From Ianthella basta (taxonomy: Eukaryota > Porifera > Demospongiae > Verongiida > Ianthellidae), in NCBI GenBank assembly GCA_964019415.1, contig OZ025881.1:5530017-5594016 (forward strand): 64,000 nt of DNA, given 5' to 3'. Both the position numbers and the translations under genes were made by a program. This document shows, piece by piece, positions 1 through 15,702 of this stretch. Every line of letters begins with the position of its first letter. The stretch's first letter is position 1. Below the pieces are notes generated by a model that saw only the letters and a program-made list of their open reading frames with translations, had not been told where the DNA came from and did no database searches.

Positions 1-33
<33 letters not shown>
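1..33. repeat. (CA)n microsatellite at left edge
   Basis: Pure CA dinucleotide run that begins before the window. It lies just downstream of the FAM92 exon at 119-220, in that gene's next intron. Confidence 0.95.
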
Positions 34-34
<1 letters not shown>

Positions 35-118
35 CACCTGTCCCCACTCCAAGCCATGGGTAGTAGACACTAACACTGCCCCATATTATCCATGCCCTCC
101 AGGGAACCAAACACTCAC

Positions 119-471
119 AATCCTCTTGCGATTGGACGGGTCCTTCACTCTCATCTTGTCTAACTGGCGCTGCTTGTTGAGCTCCTTGTCTCGAGTGTTG
201 TTGGAGTCCTTGATCTCCTCCTGTAAGCAGAGCAACAGAGCAGAACAGGTACAACACAGAGCCAATGGAACACTATTCAAGTGGAAAGCACTATCCTGTG
301 TGTTAACATGTCGGTTTTAATTAATAGATTGTAGTTCATGCAATTGCCCAAGCAAGCATACACCCACATATCCCCTTTCCACATCACCTACACCCATCCA
401 CTGCCCTCCCACACACACACACACACACCCACACCCACACCCACACCCACACACACACACACACACACCCA

Positions 472-547
<76 letters not shown>

Positions 548-2160
548 CTAACTAACAACTATAGGGCCCTATGCTGCCAACCTAGTCTTTGTTCTCTGTT
601 TTGTACTAGTACATATATGCTGGACTACTGTAATGTTTTGGCTCTTGAATAATGAGGCTGAGGATGTTGCAAGTGTGAGTGTTTGGAGAAGCATTGTTCT
701 TCCCTACCTTGTACAACCACCCTCCCTACCTGTACAACCACCCTCCCTACCTGTACAACCACCCTCCCTACCTGTACAATCACCCTCCCCACCTGTACAA
801 TCACCCTCCCCATCTGTACAATCACCCTCCCCACCTGTACAATCACCCTCCCCACCTGTACAATCACCCTCCCCACCTGTACAATCACCCTCCCCATCTG
901 TACAACCACCCTCCCCACCTGTACAATCACCCTCCCCACCTGTACAATCACCCTCCCCATCTGTACAATCACCCTCCCCACCTGTACAACCACCCTCCCC
1001 ACCTGTACAATCACCCTCCCCACCTGTACAATCACCCTCCCCACCTGTACAATCACCCTCCCCACCTGTACAATCACCCTCCCCACCTGTACAATCACCC
1101 TCCCCACCTGTACAATCACCCTCCCCACCTGTACAATCACCCTCCCCACCTGTACAATCACCCTCCCCACCTGTACAACCACCCTCCCCACCTGTACAAT
1201 CACCCTCCCCACCTGTACAACCACCCTCCCCACCTGTACAATCACCCTCCCCACCTGTACAATCACCCTCCCCACCTGTACAACCACCCTCCCCACCTGT
1301 ACAATCACCCTCCCCACCTGTACAATCACCCTCCCCACCTGTACAACCACCCTCCCCACCTGTACAACCACCCTCCCCACCTGTACAACCACCCTCCCCA
1401 CCTGTACAACCACCCTCCCCACCTGTACAACCACCCAGTCCCTCCTCACCTTGGCCTTCCTGCAGACAGCATCAAAATTGAGCAGTGGTCTGTGCACCTT
1501 GGCCTCCAGTCTGTCAACTAGCACCTGGCGGTAGTCCTCCAGAGCAGCAAAGCACTCAGATAGGGCACACAGTGACTGCTTCAATGAGCCTTCTTCGCTG
1601 TCAGCATGCAACTGCATGGTCTGCGCCATTGCATCACTCCGGTTCCTTGTCTTGGCCACCTTCCTAATGAGGAGGCCCATGTCAAGGGCCAGAGCGGCAA
1701 AGTGCTTCTCCACACGCATCACACGGTCAAGGAGGAACTTCTCCTCGCCTGCCAACCTAATGGAACAGCAGACAACAATGATTGGCAGTAGTAAAACTGA
1801 TTTACTGGTAAATTAATCACAGAAGGTTGGCAAAAAATGAATAACCACCTGCCTTCCCCACCCACACACAGTAGTTGAGTACCTAATGTTGTGTGTACGC
1901 ATGCACATACACACACACATACACTATGCATACGCATTCACACAAACACACAGAGACTCACTGCCCAGAGACACACGGGCAATTATGCTATTTATGCATG
2001 CAAAATTAATAACTCGTGTGTGAGGAATACAGTTTGATGATCAGATTTGCGGCACGAATCAGCAGCCCATTTCCACCCCAACAGGAACGCCCAGTGTCAT
2101 CCCAGCGCACACTCACTGAATTCGCATGTCCTCCGAAGTCAACTGCACTCCTTTGGCCAT
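119..2160 (-). CDS. CIBAR1: FAM92/CIBAR BAR-domain protein, N-terminal part
   Basis: Exons read on the minus strand are 2160-2117, 1756-1450 and 220-119; the rest lies beyond the left edge. FAM92/CIBAR proteins are BAR-domain membrane-binding proteins of mitochondria and of the ciliary base, where they partner CBY. The family signature is visible: RVMRVEKHF near residue 27, then [16 protein letters not shown], then [18 protein letters not shown], which match the human VEKHFGEL, LQDYRQAEVERLEAKV and QLERTRQRNPSDRHVI stretches in order. Splice sites are GT-AG and the phase is kept throughout (44, 307 and 102 bp). The ATG at 2160 was chosen because its exon joins exon 2 in frame; the in-frame ATG at 2127 is an alternative. 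Intron 2 (221-1449) holds a CA tract and a large 21-bp minisatellite. The gene is divergent from PGLS. CIBAR1 and CIBAR2 cannot be told apart here. Confidence 0.82.
408..543. repeat. (CA)n / (CCCACA)n microsatellite
   Basis: Impure CA run with CCCACA interruptions, in intron 2 of the FAM92 gene. It produces spurious long frames on both strands. Confidence 0.95.
707..1436. repeat. 21-bp minisatellite, about 34 units
   Basis: Tandem units of TGTACAATCACCCTCCCCAC plus one C, with T/C variants (TACAATCA or TACAACCA). Because 21 is a multiple of 3 and the unit lacks stops, frames stay open on both strands. The array lies wholly within FAM92 intron 2, ending just before the donor of exon 2 at 1449, so it is not coding. 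The + strand is strongly C-rich, with a CCCTCCCC block in every unit. Confidence 0.95.
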
Positions 2161-2483
2161 GCTGACTCGCGTGCACTGATGCGCAGACTGAGAGCAAGAC
2201 TCAGCAAGTGCTGCCAAAGGAACAGATTCAAGGGGCGGTCCGAGCAGATATTCTGATTGGTTCTAAATTAGAACCTTCCGAGTTGGCGCCTTTTTCCGAG
2301 TTCTCGGCTCGACCCGAGGTGCCTTTGCAGAGGAAGTATGGCCAGTTGAGATACTAGAACATGCAGGCAGAGTGGTTCAAAGTCGAACAGATGAGAAGGT
2401 GGCTGCACTTTGCAGGGTGCTGCGTTCTGCCCACGTCCCTAGTTGTTGTCTGGGTAGCCTGGTGCATAAACTCACCTACAAAA
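2161..2483. promoter_or_regulatory. Divergent intergenic region FAM92 / PGLS
   Basis: 323 bp separate the start codons of FAM92 (minus) and PGLS (plus). This short gap must hold both promoters. It contains an inverted CCAAT-type ATTGG at about 2255 and GAG-rich sequence, but I see no convincing TATA box. Inferred from gene geometry only. Confidence 0.5.
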
Positions 2484-3627
2484 ATGGCGGCTCCACCGGA
2501 AATTGTCGTTTTGGCCCCTGACCAGATTCAGGAGAAGGTGTGCGCCGCGGTGGTGCAGATAGCCGAATCGTCCATCAAGGACCGCGGTTTCTTTTCTGTT
2601 GGTGTGTCTGGGGGAAGCCTGGCTAAAGTCCTTTGCCTGGGACTGAAGAGCAGACCCGGGATCGGTGAGCCTATCTACTAGCACTGCATGGTACCACCCT
2701 CCAGCTACAGTAGAGCGTCCTCTTAAACGCACACGAGACCCAAGGGCTCAGTTAGATGGGCTCGTGTACAGTATATGGGTACTAGCCTTCACTGCTACTC
2801 TGTTTTGCTATGACTGTCTAGTGCAATATCTCATGACTCCACACGTGTGTGCACACCCATAGTGGGGTATAGTGAAGTACATTGTTGGCGCAAAATGCAG
2901 CAAATGCAGGTAGACTTGAGTGATAGAGATCATGCCATGATGAGTAATCTGAATGTTAAATAGACAGCACAACAGCATGCATTGTACTGCCCCTATTGGC
3001 AGTGGTAGCTAGCTGTACTGATGAAAGTTATACTCCATGATATTGTGTGTTATGCTATCTCCTTCCTTCCTCCCTCCAGACTGGGCCAACTGGCATGTGT
3101 TCTACTGCGATGAACGCCATGTACCTTTTGGCAATGAGGACAGTACCCATGGCTATTTCAAGACCAACCTGTACGACCATGTTGATATCAAACCAGAAAA
3201 CATATACTCCATCGACCCCAGTGTGGATGTGTCTGCTGCTGCAGTTGACTATGTGGCCAAGATCAAGCGTCTCTACCCAGGGGAGGGTCTTCCTCGATTT
3301 GACTTGCTCCTCCTGGGCATGGGTCCTGATGGCCACACTTGCTCCCTCTTCCCCGGTCACCCTGGCCTGGAGGAGGACCAGAAGCTGATCATCCCCATCA
3401 CCGACTCCCCTAAGCCGCCGCCCTCACGAATAACAATGACCTTCCCTGTCCTCAACAATGCTGCCAATGTGATGGTCGTCACAACAGGTGCAAGCAAGGC
3501 AGAGGCAGTGAAAAAGTGCTTGAGACCAGAAGCAGGCGTGACCCTCCTCCCTACTGGGCGGGTGAAGCCCACCAATGGGAAGCTGACGTGGTACCTCGAC
3601 GAGGCAGCAGCAGAGCTGGTCAAGTAG
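2484..3627 (+). CDS. PGLS: 6-phosphogluconolactonase
   Basis: Two exons, 2484-2664 and 3080-3627, give 242 residues (human about 258). The enzyme hydrolyses 6-phosphoglucono-1,5-lactone to 6-phosphogluconate, step two of the oxidative pentose phosphate pathway, in the cytosol. The family blocks are clear: FSVGVSGGSLAKVL near the N-terminus, WHVFYCDERHVPFGNEDSTH, LLLLGMGPDGHTCSLFPGH (the sugar-phosphate and catalytic His region) and the SRITMTFPVLN block. Donor G|GTGAGC and acceptor CCTCCAG|AC keep the frame. The start at 2484 has a good context (AAAATGG) and fits the family start MAAP. An in-frame upstream ATG at 2361 would add 41 residues with a hydrophobic stretch; I consider it less likely. 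Confidence 0.95.
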
Positions 3628-4764
3628 AGCCTCATCACACCACACCCAGTGCAACTGTAGTAGCCAGCTAGCTAGTGCGGCCGGCTGCATTGGCTAAATA
3701 CCGTGTAGTGTAGTGAGTGTACTATTTTCAGATTATTGGTCAGGATTCTTTGGAACAAAAATTATTTGGCTTCAATTGATGTAGTAATGGGGTATTTTCT
3801 AACAAAATGATGAGTATATATGCATTGCATGGTGCAAACAAATGTACCCCATACATAAATCTACATGCACCCACTTAAGATATAGAATTGATATCCTGTC
3901 CACTGCATGTGTGGTTACATACGTATAACATGTTTGCACCTCATGCAAATGTCATCGTGATTGAATAATACACATTAACGTTATCACGTGCAGTCTATAT
4001 CCAGCAGAGCTGCATATACGTATGTACATAGTGTTTACGTTGGTCGATGCATCATGAGTACGTGGTGGAGATCGAGATTCTTGCATGATCTCACCGGTCC
4101 ATCTGTCCTTGTACATCATACATGCAAGTCACAACGCACAATGTCACGTACATCAAACAATGTACATGTTCAGGGAACTAAGTATGTACATGTATAAGAT
4201 TGTGCACCGCATCACAATCGAAAGTAATAAAAAGGTATCCTCATGCTCATTGCTCATGTTTTCAGAAATGCTACAACGTCATAAGACTCAAGTGAAAATC
4301 ACTGGACTCTGCTCTCCACTAGATAACCTGGTTGTCAAGTACCATCTCCAGGAACTGCAAATACACAAGGAGAACACATGGCACGGTGTTACCAACTCCA
4401 CAAACTTGTACAATCAGAGTGTGCCCCTGGAGGATGACCCAATACATCCCTCAGTACATTTCAAACTCCTTGGGGAGGGGAGGGGGGGGCATACAGTACT
4501 CCAGCACCCACTACAGGTTGCCCAATCACATGCCTACAATATTAGGCATACCCTGGCAACGCTTGAATCCCCTGACTACATATTATTTACTGTACCAGTG
4601 CAGGCACTGCCTACAACACACTCCAGGCTGCACAGTTCTACATGTCGGAGAACACAGCTAGTCTCATGTCTGCCCCTTCCCCACATGCCTATTATTGCAC
4701 AATTGTGGAGTTCTCTGCGATTGCACAATAATGTATATACATATGAATATGGGCTGGATGCAAC
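3628..4764. other. Convergent intergenic region, no gene seen
   Basis: Spacer between the 3' ends of PGLS (+) and peflin (-), AT-richer than its surroundings. A 227-codon open frame at 4085-4768 has no family resemblance and biased low-complexity content, so I do not call it a gene. Confidence 0.6.
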
Positions 4765-7700
4765 CTAGCTCAGAGCACATGGCACCACACAGCAGAAGAA
4801 TACCTCTTCGTAGTGAATCTGTATCATTCCACACTGCTGTACATCTTTCTTCCTGAATGCATCTGTCAGCATCCTGACCATCACACAGCACTGAATAAAG
4901 TCATCAAAATTCATGTTGTTTCTATTCTGGCCATCAAACACACGTGTGCACAAATGAGAGAAGTCTGGTGATCTACAAAAGACAGACCAAAGTGTGCAGT
5001 GTCTCCTGCTGACTAAAACACACACACACACAAACATGCTTCCCAGTGTCTCAAAGGTCTAGCACAATCAAGTCTCACATCTGGGCTCTGCTATCCATGT
5101 GCTTACTATAGCGCAATCCTGTGATTGCACAATAGCAAGGACATGATTGAGAAACTGGCACTACTGCGGAGAATGGGCTCATTCTCAGTGGACACAGTGC
5201 GCACTAAACTGGTATAGACTATTTATTAAGGCTCTCAGCTGGGAGTGTAGGAGAATCACCCAGGCACCTAGCCTATGCACAGTGCTGCAATAGCCACTAG
5301 ACCCCATACTTCTCCTGGGGTGCTCTCAAAGCCTTTCCTTCACAGAGATCCACTACCTTGCTCTGTGCCCTTAACTCACAGTCTGTATCCAAACTCAGTC
5401 AGAGCCTGATGAAGCTCAGAGCTGTCAATCTTCCCTGATCTGTCTCGGTCATACCTTCACAATATGTAGAAAACAGGAAAGACTGCAGTGTTAACGCAAG
5501 CACCTCCCACTTTCCCAGCTCTCAAGGTAACTCTATGCAGCAGTGATAGCAGCAAGGATATACTGTACCTTTCAAAACAATCCCTCCACTCCTGCACATA
5601 CTTCCAGAGAGCCTCAAACTCATGCACATCAATTGTGCCATCCCTAAAATTATATACACAAACACACACAAGGATATCAGTATAATCAATATACAGTACA
5701 TACCACATGTACTATTGTACACACACACATACAGCACATACTTACTATACATACTATTGAACACAGTAGACAATGTATGGAATGACCAGTACTGCCATGC
5801 AATGCAGTGGGTGGTGAGGACAGGTCACGATCCCCACACCGTGTAAAGTATGAACACAATGTATGGTAGCCTTGGTAGGCATGCCAACTGTGTACACATT
5901 GGCAACAAGGTATGTACCATTACATGGCAGTTGGCAACTGTATCGCTGTCTCAGGATATTGCAAGTAACAAGTGCACAGGCAAGCCAATGCACTGTTGTG
6001 TGCACAATGCTATGACTAATTCTCATAGGTAATTGGATACATGTTGGGCAGAAAGTGAGTGGACCTACACATATGTGCATGCAGGTACACACACACATTA
6101 CACACACACACGCACACACATAATGTAGACACCTATAAGCAATACATATACCAGGTACACAGTACACACTATTGTAGTGTAGAATGTCGCATTGGATGAT
6201 TGACAATCCAACATTAGTAAAAAATTAAGCTAAATACAGGCCTACACAATAAAGCATGAGCAACAAATCACTAAGTCAGAGTTGGCCCTTGCCAGCCACT
6301 CCATGAGGTGGTAGTGATGTCACCCCCGTGATGACCTGTGATACGCTGACGACACACTGCAACACTATACAAAATTATACACTGAGCTAAGCACAGGTAA
6401 CTACACCATAATGTATATACCGTATATCTTCTAATTTTTGTCCTTTCAATTTTTCGTCATCTGTACGAAACATGCGGTTTTCTTCTAATTCTCTGACAAA
6501 CTTCACTGTCTTCTAATTCCACATCATTTTTCCAATTCGCCGTCATTATATTAGTATTCTATCGTGATGTCACCTTCTTTGTCCCTTGTTCGTAGCTTAA
6601 GTCGTTCGCGATGGCGACCCTAAGCGCTGCACTAGCTGCATGCAAAACGGGGAAGCTGTTCTACCACGAACTGGTGAAAGGTGGTGCTGTGAAGAAGCCA
6701 TATCGTGTCCAGATCCCCTACTTTAGGGGCTCAATTCAAGTACCTCCACGTGGTGAGTCCTGGGCAACGCATATGCGGCTAAACTTGACACCCATTTGTT
6801 TTTCTGGGTGCCATTTACAGTAGCCATTGGCTAACAGTTCCCCAGGTAAAATAAGAATACCTGATACCTGATACCTGATACTTTACCTTACTGCAGCGTA
6901 ACTCACTAATGTATTTTTCAAAAGTGACTAGATCGCCAACGCCGGGTTCCCAACTTTCTTTATAGACATGGTACCCTCTAATAGCAGCAACAACTTGCAA
7001 AGGCGGCCATTTGCCACTTTTTAATGGCCTCCAGTGACTTCTATTCGTTCATCATATTCTTCTATCTATTTGTCACATTCAGCTAGCCGGCCAATTTACT
7101 TCTAAAGGACATTGCTTCTAAGAATCTTGCCCTGACGAAAAATTAGAAGATATACGGTAGATCAGTATACAGTTCTACAGGCTCCATCCCTCCACTTACT
7201 TGTTCCCATCAAACATGCCAATGAGGATCCTGCAGGTCTCCTCATTGAAGTGGCTCCAGTTGTTGTTCACAAGAGCCTCACGCAGCTCCAAGGCATTGAT
7301 AGATCCTGACCTATCTTTGTCTACAGCCTACAGGACCAAGAACATGCAGGTAGGCAAGACTGCCAAGTGGTGGAGTGGTGCAGTGTGTGCACTGAACTAA
7401 GGCGGCTATATGAAGAAGAGTTGATCAGTTTACACTGTGACAGCGACACTGTGACAGTGTCATTACAATCCTTCTTTATTGTAGCCCAATATAAAGTGCT
7501 ATTCAGGACGCCTTGTATTCAGGGCACCTCTCTAATGAGAACAGCACCTATTGTTTGGGCTATGTATACCGAATGTGCTAAAACTATTCGCGGACTAAAC
7601 TTTCGCAATTTTTGCGGTCCGGGTAGCCATCTGTGAATAATTTAATCTGCAAATATATGGGCAAAAGCATTGCATAACTGTAAAAAACATGGACGTCGCA

Positions 7701-9016
7701 CAACACAACGTCCCTTGTTCTATAAATATTGTTGCCTTTGTGGAGTCTCTGGGTACAAGTATGACCTCATCGCTTTATTCGCATCAGTTTAGCATTCAGT
7801 TGTCCTGTGTGAAGTCTTCAAGAGTGTCAATTTGTTCATACTTCACAGTGAAGCAGCGTGATGAGCCCAAGTTGGAAAGGTTGCTTCTCCTGGCGTTGCA
7901 GAGGCAGTGATAACTGAAATGAAGCGGGTGGCAGGCGTTCTCTCCAACTTGAGAATAATATAACATAATATTGGTGACTCAAGCATCTGCGAAATAAAAA
8001 TCACAAAAATTTTGGCAATCTTCCATCCACGAAAGTTTAGTCTGTGTATAGTTTTAGCGGATACGGTATAGAGAAACGCACAAAACCAATCCGCAGAAAG
8101 GACACCTTTTATTCAGGACACTGAGTCCTAAGTAGAGAGGTGGCACTGTGGCCCATTTGGTCAGCAGAGCCATATGGCCCCACTGCTACTGCTCACCTGG
8201 AACCAATCCCAGACTATAGGACTGACGCCAGGGGGGCACTGACGTCCAAAAGGCTGAGTATTCCCACCATAGCCGCCTCTGTGCTGGGGTGCTCCAGGGT
8301 GCCCATACTGTGCACTTGGTGGAGGCTGTCCATATTGGGAGGTGGGCGGAGGCTGTCCATATTGGGAGGTGGGTGGAGGCTGTCCATATTGGGAGGTGGG
8401 TGGAGGCTGCCCATATTGGGAGGTAGGTGGCGGCTGTCCATATTGGGAGGTGGGTGGAGGCTGCCCATATTGGGAGGTGGGTGGAGGCTGCCCATATTGG
8501 GAGGTGGGTGGCGGCTGCCCATATTGGGAGGTGGGTGGCGGCTGTCCATATTGGGAGGTGGGTGGCGGCTGTCCATATTGGGAGGTGGGTGGCGGCTGTC
8601 CATATTGGGAGGTGGGTGGTGGCTGTCCATATTGGGAGGTGGGTGGTGGCTGTCCATATTGGGAGGTGGGTGGAGGCTGTCCATATTGGGAGGTGGGCGG
8701 TGGCTGTCCATACTGCCTTTGTTGGGCAGAATAGCCTGTTGGTGGAGGCTGGCTGTACCCCGGGTTCTAAGTGTCAAGTGGGTAACACAACATGTAGAAC
8801 ACAATAGCTAAGTCGTCCCTGTAATCTCCAACATTCTATGGCTACACAGTTGCTCACTACCTCATAAGGGGGTGGACATGCTTCACTAGTGTTATTATGG
8901 GCAAATTCCCAAACAACCGGCCATTTGAAATCGAAAGACTGATAAAATATTACACAGCTGAGCAGTAACAAATGTGCTTTATAACGCACACTTACATAAG
9001 GCTGATTCCAAGCCAT
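4765..9016 (-). CDS. PEF1: Peflin, penta-EF-hand calcium-binding protein
   Basis: Exons on the minus strand are 9016-8996, 8938-8861, 8766-8197, 7327-7200, 5643-5569, 5454-5380 and 4972-4765, all in phase, for about 384 residues (human peflin 284). Peflin pairs with ALG-2/PDCD6 and acts as a Ca2+-responsive adaptor at ER exit sites and for the CUL3-KLHL12 ligase. The penta-EF-hand part is clear: WFQAVDKDRSGSINALELRE (EF1), MFDGNKDGTIDVHEFEALW (EF2), YDRDRSGKIDSSELHQAL (EF3), then FDGQNRNNMNFDDFIQCC and LTDAFRKKD. EF1 and EF3 keep canonical DxDxSG loops; the later loops are degenerate, as in the family. The N-terminal Pro/Gly/Tyr/Gln region is encoded by a 27-bp repeat, which explains the extra length. 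The exon model upstream of 8766 (the MAWNQPY start and the 8938-8861 exon) rests only on splice signals and phase. Divergent from COPS3. Confidence 0.88.
5644..7199. other. Large peflin intron with repeats
   Basis: Intron between peflin exons 4 and 5. It holds short CA-rich stretches near 6080-6120 and the complete inverted-repeat element at 6418-7159. No host exon is seen. Confidence 0.7.
6418..7159. mobile_element. 742-bp DNA transposon with terminal inverted repeats
   Basis: The ends are near-perfect inverted repeats: TACCGTATATCTTCTAATTT at the left, and its reverse complement ending ATATACGGTA at the right, with about 24 of 26 positions matching further in. The flanks suggest a TA target. 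Inside, on the + strand, is an ATG frame at 6611 of about 47 codons (starting MATLSAALAACKTGKLFYHE) ending at a good splice donor near 6752. No transposase is recognisable, so it is a non-autonomous element, possibly carrying a captured or residual exon. It sits in a peflin intron. Confidence 0.75.
7565..8070. mobile_element. MITE family 'B', copy 1
   Basis: About 506-bp element with inverted ends (left GCTAAAACTATTCGCGGACT, right the complement of a near match ending AGCGGATACGGTATA). A second copy of the same family, in the same orientation and alignable along its length, lies at 49521-50010. The shared core includes GGACGTCGCA followed by CACAACGTCCCTTG. No coding capacity. Located in a peflin intron. 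Confidence 0.85.
8315..8720 (-). repeat. 27-bp coding repeat (nonapeptide PPPTSQYGQ)
   Basis: About 15 tandem 27-bp units inside peflin exon 3. The frame that joins both neighbouring exons reads PPPTSQYGQ over and over, and leaves through PGVSPIVWDWFQ into EF-hand 1. Substitutions between units are often at third positions. Other frames of this array give long meaningless ORFs on both strands. Confidence 0.9.
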
Positions 9017-9140
9017 TCGGATCGAGACCCAAAATATGTGCCGCAACTTCAGACCGTGTTTGTTGTCCTTTGGTGGGCTTCAACTTTCGGATTTAGAAAT
9101 TTGAAGTGGGGTTTGGAACCTTGCTCGCTATCGGAACAAG
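9017..9140. promoter_or_regulatory. Divergent promoter region PEF1 / COPS3
   Basis: Only 124 bp lie between the predicted start codons of peflin (minus) and COPS3 (plus), so the two genes probably share a bidirectional promoter. No TATA element is seen. Inferred from geometry; it depends on the peflin start being right. Confidence 0.5.
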
Positions 9141-13125
<3,985 letters not shown>

Positions 13126-13305
13126 CATGTGTGTATATGTGTAACAGGGACATTTCGCTATGTAGTCTCTTAGGTGTACTTGTACCGTGTACGTGCGTGT
13201 GTGTATGCCTAGTCGCATGTGTACATGTTGTATTTTATTGTTCGTTTCAGTTTGATTTTGGAATGGAAACAAAGAGTCCATATTTTGGCGGGAGTTTGGC
13301 GCGCA

Positions 13306-15607
13306 ATGGGTATCAAAGGACTTGCTCAGCTTATCGGCGATTTTGCAGCTGGTGCCATTAAAGATCAGGACATCAAGGCCTTCTTTGGTAGGTACATATA
13401 TACGTACGTATACAGGCCAACGGCAATGAAGACCTAGAATGGTTTTACTGTTTTAACTCCATCTCTGATAGCTGGCACCGAACAGTCGCAGCCCTGTAAC
13501 GTTTTGCCCGTGGACTCACTGTTGGCCTATCGCTGTGTCTTCCTCCTCAGGTCGAAAGGTGGCCATTGATGCGTCCATGTGCATGTACCAGTTCTTGATT
13601 GCCGTGACGAGAGCAGAGGGAGCCCACCTCACTGATGCTGAAGGAGACACAACAAGGTCACCTGACTGTCACGTGATGCTACATGCCCATCTGAAAGTGC
13701 AATGTATAGTCGGTTTCAGGTTGCTTGTCCCATGAACGTGACTTGGGACATCGAAATGATCAATCACGTTTGACAGTGCATGTTTCGAATTATGGGTACA
13801 GCGACTTTGATTGGTCACATGATTGCCCATTTTATGCTCATGGGACAAACAACCTGACATTGACTGTATGCTATGACTGCCCTAAAAGAAATGGCAGCAG
13901 TGTGATTCTCACAGTCTTAACCACATTGCCCCTTCAACCCCTGCTTTGGGTAGCTCAAGCTCGTCGTACAATGAATCTCAGTATATTATATGAAATGATA
14001 CTACACATTTTGCCAAGGTCTCCTCATGCATGTGTTGTTCTGCCATCATTGCCATACACCCTGCCAATCTGAAACAAGCTCCATTTAGTGATGTGTGCAC
14101 CTTCTGCTCGTGTTTAGTCACATCATGGGGTTCTTTTATCGGACCATTCGAATGGTGGAGAACGGAATCAAGCCAGTGTGAGTTTGTAAACCGCACAATC
14201 ACCTATTCTGTCCATGTCTGGTACTACATTGCACTGTGCCATTGTTGGCAGGTATGTCTTTGATGGAAAGCCACCAACAATGAAGTCTGGAGAGGTCAGT
14301 GGGGCGTCAACCTTCATTTGGGAGGGGGTGGGGGAGTACCATACACATGGCATTATAGGGCTGTATCTGATGGGCCATGTTGAACGGGGGGAACAAGGTT
14401 ATTCTCAAGGTAGATCAGTTTCACTGTGAGCTTACAACGTGAAGTGGCTGTTGTCTCTCCCTGTTCAACCCAGCTAGCCAAGCGAGCTGAGAGGAGAGCA
14501 GAGGCTGAGAAGGGACTGACGGAGGCACAGGAGAAAGGTCCTGCACTGCATTCAGTACAGAGTGCATGTTTAAACTGTTGACACTGCATCACTCCTGTAC
14601 GTGTATGTGCAGGTGATGCGGAGAATGCAGAGAGATTCCAGAAGAGGCTGGTTAGTCAACATTACATTGAGTAGAGCAGCAGCTGTCACTTATCAAAGCC
14701 ACTGGTCACCAATAACTGTTTTGTGCCCCCCTCTTCAGGTCAAGGTCACTAAACAGCACAACGAGGAGTGCCAGAGACTCCTGTCACTGATGGGAATACC
14801 CTTCATTGCGGTGAGCACTAACAGTGCATCTCTAGACCATTGTCAAAACGGCACTTTATGCTTGTGTACACAGTGTCATCAACATGTCAACAAGCCTCTC
14901 TCTGAACACTTAGTAATGAGTTTAGTTATTGTAAATGCACACATGTTAAGATGTGCTTTGAACAATACTCACTGTAGTTACAGTAAGTAGTATTTTTCAA
15001 CCCGAATGCTTTTGCCAACTGCTATCCATTGCTACACACTGTGAATATTCCTTGCTGGAGTGTTCCCTTGCACTGTTGTTCAGCCACAGCATGAGCTCTA
15101 TTGAACTGTGCCACTAAACATTATTTTGCAGGCTCCGTGTGAAGCAGAGGCTCAGTGTGCTGCCATGGTCAAGTCTGGGACAGTAAGGGAGTGCAGACCA
15201 CTAGTATAGTTGCATGGTGCAATTGTTGGTGTGTTGAGGCGGTTTGATCCCAATGATGATGTGATGGTGTGTGTGTGTGCGTGCGTGCGTGTGTGCGCAT
15301 GTGAACATGTGTGTGCGTGCATCTGTGTTTCACTACAACTGTTCTAATTGCAGGTGTACGCTGCTGCTACTGAAGACATGGACTGTCTCACATTTGGGAC
15401 ACATGTCCTGCTGCGCCACCTGACAGCAAGTGAAAGCAAGTTCGTGCATGTACTGTTGACTGTGAGTGGCTGTGGTGCACTGGTATTGTGTGTGATCTCT
15501 TCGTTAAGGAAATTGGCAATCCGTGAGATTCAGCTGGGCAAGGTGTTGTCTGCACTTGGCCTGGAGCACAAGGAGGCAAGTGACTGGGAAAGACACACAC
15601 ACACATA

Positions 15608-15702
<95 letters not shown>

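Noticed and set aside
317-547. Poly Cys-Val and Thr-His open frames here and at every CA/GT tract
   Set aside because: Dinucleotide repeats without stop codons; no coding evidence.
625-1755. Long open frames of 7-residue repeats on both strands ([22 protein letters not shown])
   Set aside because: They are translations of the 21-bp minisatellite inside a FAM92 intron; the flanking exon ends at a donor (1449) before the array.
2361-2483. Upstream in-frame start of PGLS adding 41 residues
   Set aside because: The family protein starts at the MAAP-type ATG with better context; the extension resembles no known targeting sequence, though it cannot be fully excluded.
4085-4768. 227-codon plus-strand ORF between PGLS and peflin
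   Set aside because: No family resemblance or splice structure; it overlaps the peflin terminal exon region on the other strand.
8140-8811. Plus-strand RLSILGGGW repeat ORF and minus-strand RHPPPNMDS repeat ORF
   Set aside because: Shadow frames of the peflin 27-bp array; only the PPPTSQYGQ frame splices in phase to the EF-hand exons.
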